The position numbers were made by a program, and so were the translations under genes. Under the pieces are notes generated by a model. That model searched no databases. It worked only from the letters and a program-made list of their open reading frames with translations, and was not told where the DNA came from. From Hungatella effluvii (GTDB taxonomy: Bacteria > Bacillota > Clostridia > Lachnospirales > Lachnospiraceae), in contig NZ_QJKD01000006.1 in the NCBI RefSeq assembly GCF_003201875.1, forward strand, positions 186,001 through 250,000: 64,000 nucleotides of DNA, in the 5' to 3' direction. How positions within the stretch are numbered: the first letter of the stretch is position 1; every line of letters begins with the position of its first letter. Shown here piece after piece: positions 63,143 to 64,000 of the stretch.

Positions 63143-63991
63143 ATGATGAAACGAAAGCTGGAAGAACTGAATTTAATGGATGATTTCCTGTTTCAGGAGA
63201 TGGTATCCAAAGAAGGAATTGGGGAGGAATTCTGCCGGATTCTTCTCAGTACAATCCTGAACAGAACTATACAGAAAGTGAGAATCATCCCGCAAAAAAC
63301 TGTGGCAGGAATTGATACCGGCAACCACGGGATCCGGCTTGACGCTTATGTCCAGGAGATATCCTCTGATGATATTTCCACAGATGACATAGAGGTTTCA
63401 ACGGATGTCTATGATATCGAGCCAAACAATACCTATGAAAAGGAATCTCTGCCCAGGCGGACACGTTATTATGATGCGCTCATTGATTCTCAGCTTTTAG
63501 AATCAGGGACAGATTACGGTCATATGAAAAATGTCATAATTATTATGATTCTTCCGTATGACCCATTTGACAGAAAACGTATGGTATACACAGTACAGAA
63601 CCGCTGCGTGGAGGATTCGTCAGTTTCTTATGATGACGGGCTGAAAAAAATCTATCTTTACACGAAAGGAACCGCCGGAAATCCTGGAAAAGCCCTTCGT
63701 GATATGTTAAAATATATAGAGAACAGTACGGACGACAATGTAACGGATGAGAACATTGCCAAAATCCATGGATTTGTCGATAAAGTAAAACGGGATAAGG
63801 AGGTTGGAATCAACTATATGAAATCATGGGAACGGGAACAGATGATCCATAAGGAAGGTTTGGAAGAAGGGCTGAAACGGGTCAATCAGCTGAATCTTAA
63901 ATTGATTGAGGCCTCCCGTACAGAAGATATGATCCGCGCAGCCAGGGACCGGGAGTTCCAGGAGAAGCTTTTTGAAGAATTTGGCCTTTAG
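63143..63991 (+). CDS. Rpn/PD-(D/E)XK family nuclease (putative transposase-type)
   Basis: The 282-residue protein matches the Rpn/PDDEXK_2 type common in Clostridia, which includes recombination-promoting nucleases. Visible parts are LMDDFLFQEMVSKEG at the start, the active-site Asp in HGIRLDAYVQE, the second acidic site in VYDIEPNN, RRTRYYDALIDSQLLESG and IIIMILPYDPFDRKRMVYTV. The usual IExQ/K end of the site reads IEPN here, so activity is uncertain. A C-terminal helical tail has charged repeats. It follows AAGGAG and ends nine bases before the window edge. Confidence 0.82.
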   Translation: MMKRKLEELNLMDDFLFQEMVSKEGIGEEFCRILLSTILNRTIQKVRIIPQKTVAGIDTGNHGIRLDAYVQEISSDDISTDDIEVSTDVYDIEPNNTYEKESLPRRTRYYDALIDSQLLESGTDYGHMKNVIIIMILPYDPFDRKRMVYTVQNRCVEDSSVSYDDGLKKIYLYTKGTAGNPGKALRDMLKYIENSTDDNVTDENIAKIHGFVDKVKRDKEVGINYMKSWEREQMIHKEGLEEGLKRVNQLNLKLIEASRTEDMIRAARDREFQEKLFEEFGL

Positions 63992-64000
63992 CGTTAAAAG

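Overview
This window looks like chromosomal DNA from a gut-type Lachnospiraceae member, with Enterocloster/Clostridium clostridioforme-like organisms as the best guess. The reasons are a moderate-to-high GC Clostridia gene style, strong AGGAGG ribosome binding sites, a GerW sporulation protein, YesM/YesN-type two-component systems beside CUT1 sugar ABC transporters, and typical Firmicutes housekeeping blocks. I could not run a search, so the genus is inference.

Layout. 1-13.4 kb is mostly minus-strand housekeeping. It holds fakA and an Asp23 protein upstream of recG, the divergent ribosomal gene rpmB, and a long run yicC-gmk-rpoZ-[palindromic MITE-like repeat]-rimO-pgsA-cinA, followed by two unrecognised proteins, a DUF2953 membrane protein, gerW and a 45-residue membrane peptide. 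13.6-15.9 kb carries a PH-domain protein and the ribosome rescue factor rqcH on the plus strand. 16.0-18.8 kb is a compact cassette of a WYL regulator, an alpha/alpha-toroid protein and a variant metallo-beta-lactamase-fold hydrolase. It has its own promoter, a perfect palindrome and a terminator.

18.9-28.5 kb is a glycan module. The minus strand encodes a sugar-binding lipoprotein, two permeases, a GH88 unsaturated glucuronyl hydrolase and a Cys-type sulfatase. A divergent histidine kinase/AraC response regulator pair lies beside it. The genes together suggest import and cytoplasmic breakdown of sulfated, unsaturated uronate oligosaccharides such as glycosaminoglycan fragments. 28.6-31.0 kb is a BlaI/BlaR1-like pair with twin operators; the sensor has a repeat-rich C-terminus. 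31.1-35.6 kb holds a nitroreductase-like protein, a D-Ala-D-Ala carboxypeptidase, YaaA and an AbgA-like amidohydrolase.

35.7-37.1 kb is an IS200/IS605-type element with no tnpA and a frameshifted tnpB, followed by a PfkB sugar kinase. 38.2-46.0 kb is the lipid/cell-division block plsX-acpP-rnc-smc-ftsY with ilvA as its last gene. 46.4-48.8 kb has a small membrane protein facing a MarR/alkylsulfatase-like operon with twin perfect operators. 48.8-62.9 kb is a second glycan module, for pectin. On the minus strand it has two binding lipoproteins, a bicupin, a GH105 hydrolase, two permeases, a GH28 polygalacturonase-like enzyme, a sugar epimerase-like protein and a MATE exporter. Again a divergent kinase/response-regulator pair lies beside it. 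The window ends with an Rpn-type PD-(D/E)XK nuclease.

I saw no rRNA, no tRNA and no CRISPR array. The less ordinary parts are the WYL-toroid-MBL cassette, the split tnpB, the palindromic repeat inside the gmk-rimO run, the repeat-bearing BlaR1-like sensor, and the altered zinc motifs of both MBL-fold proteins.
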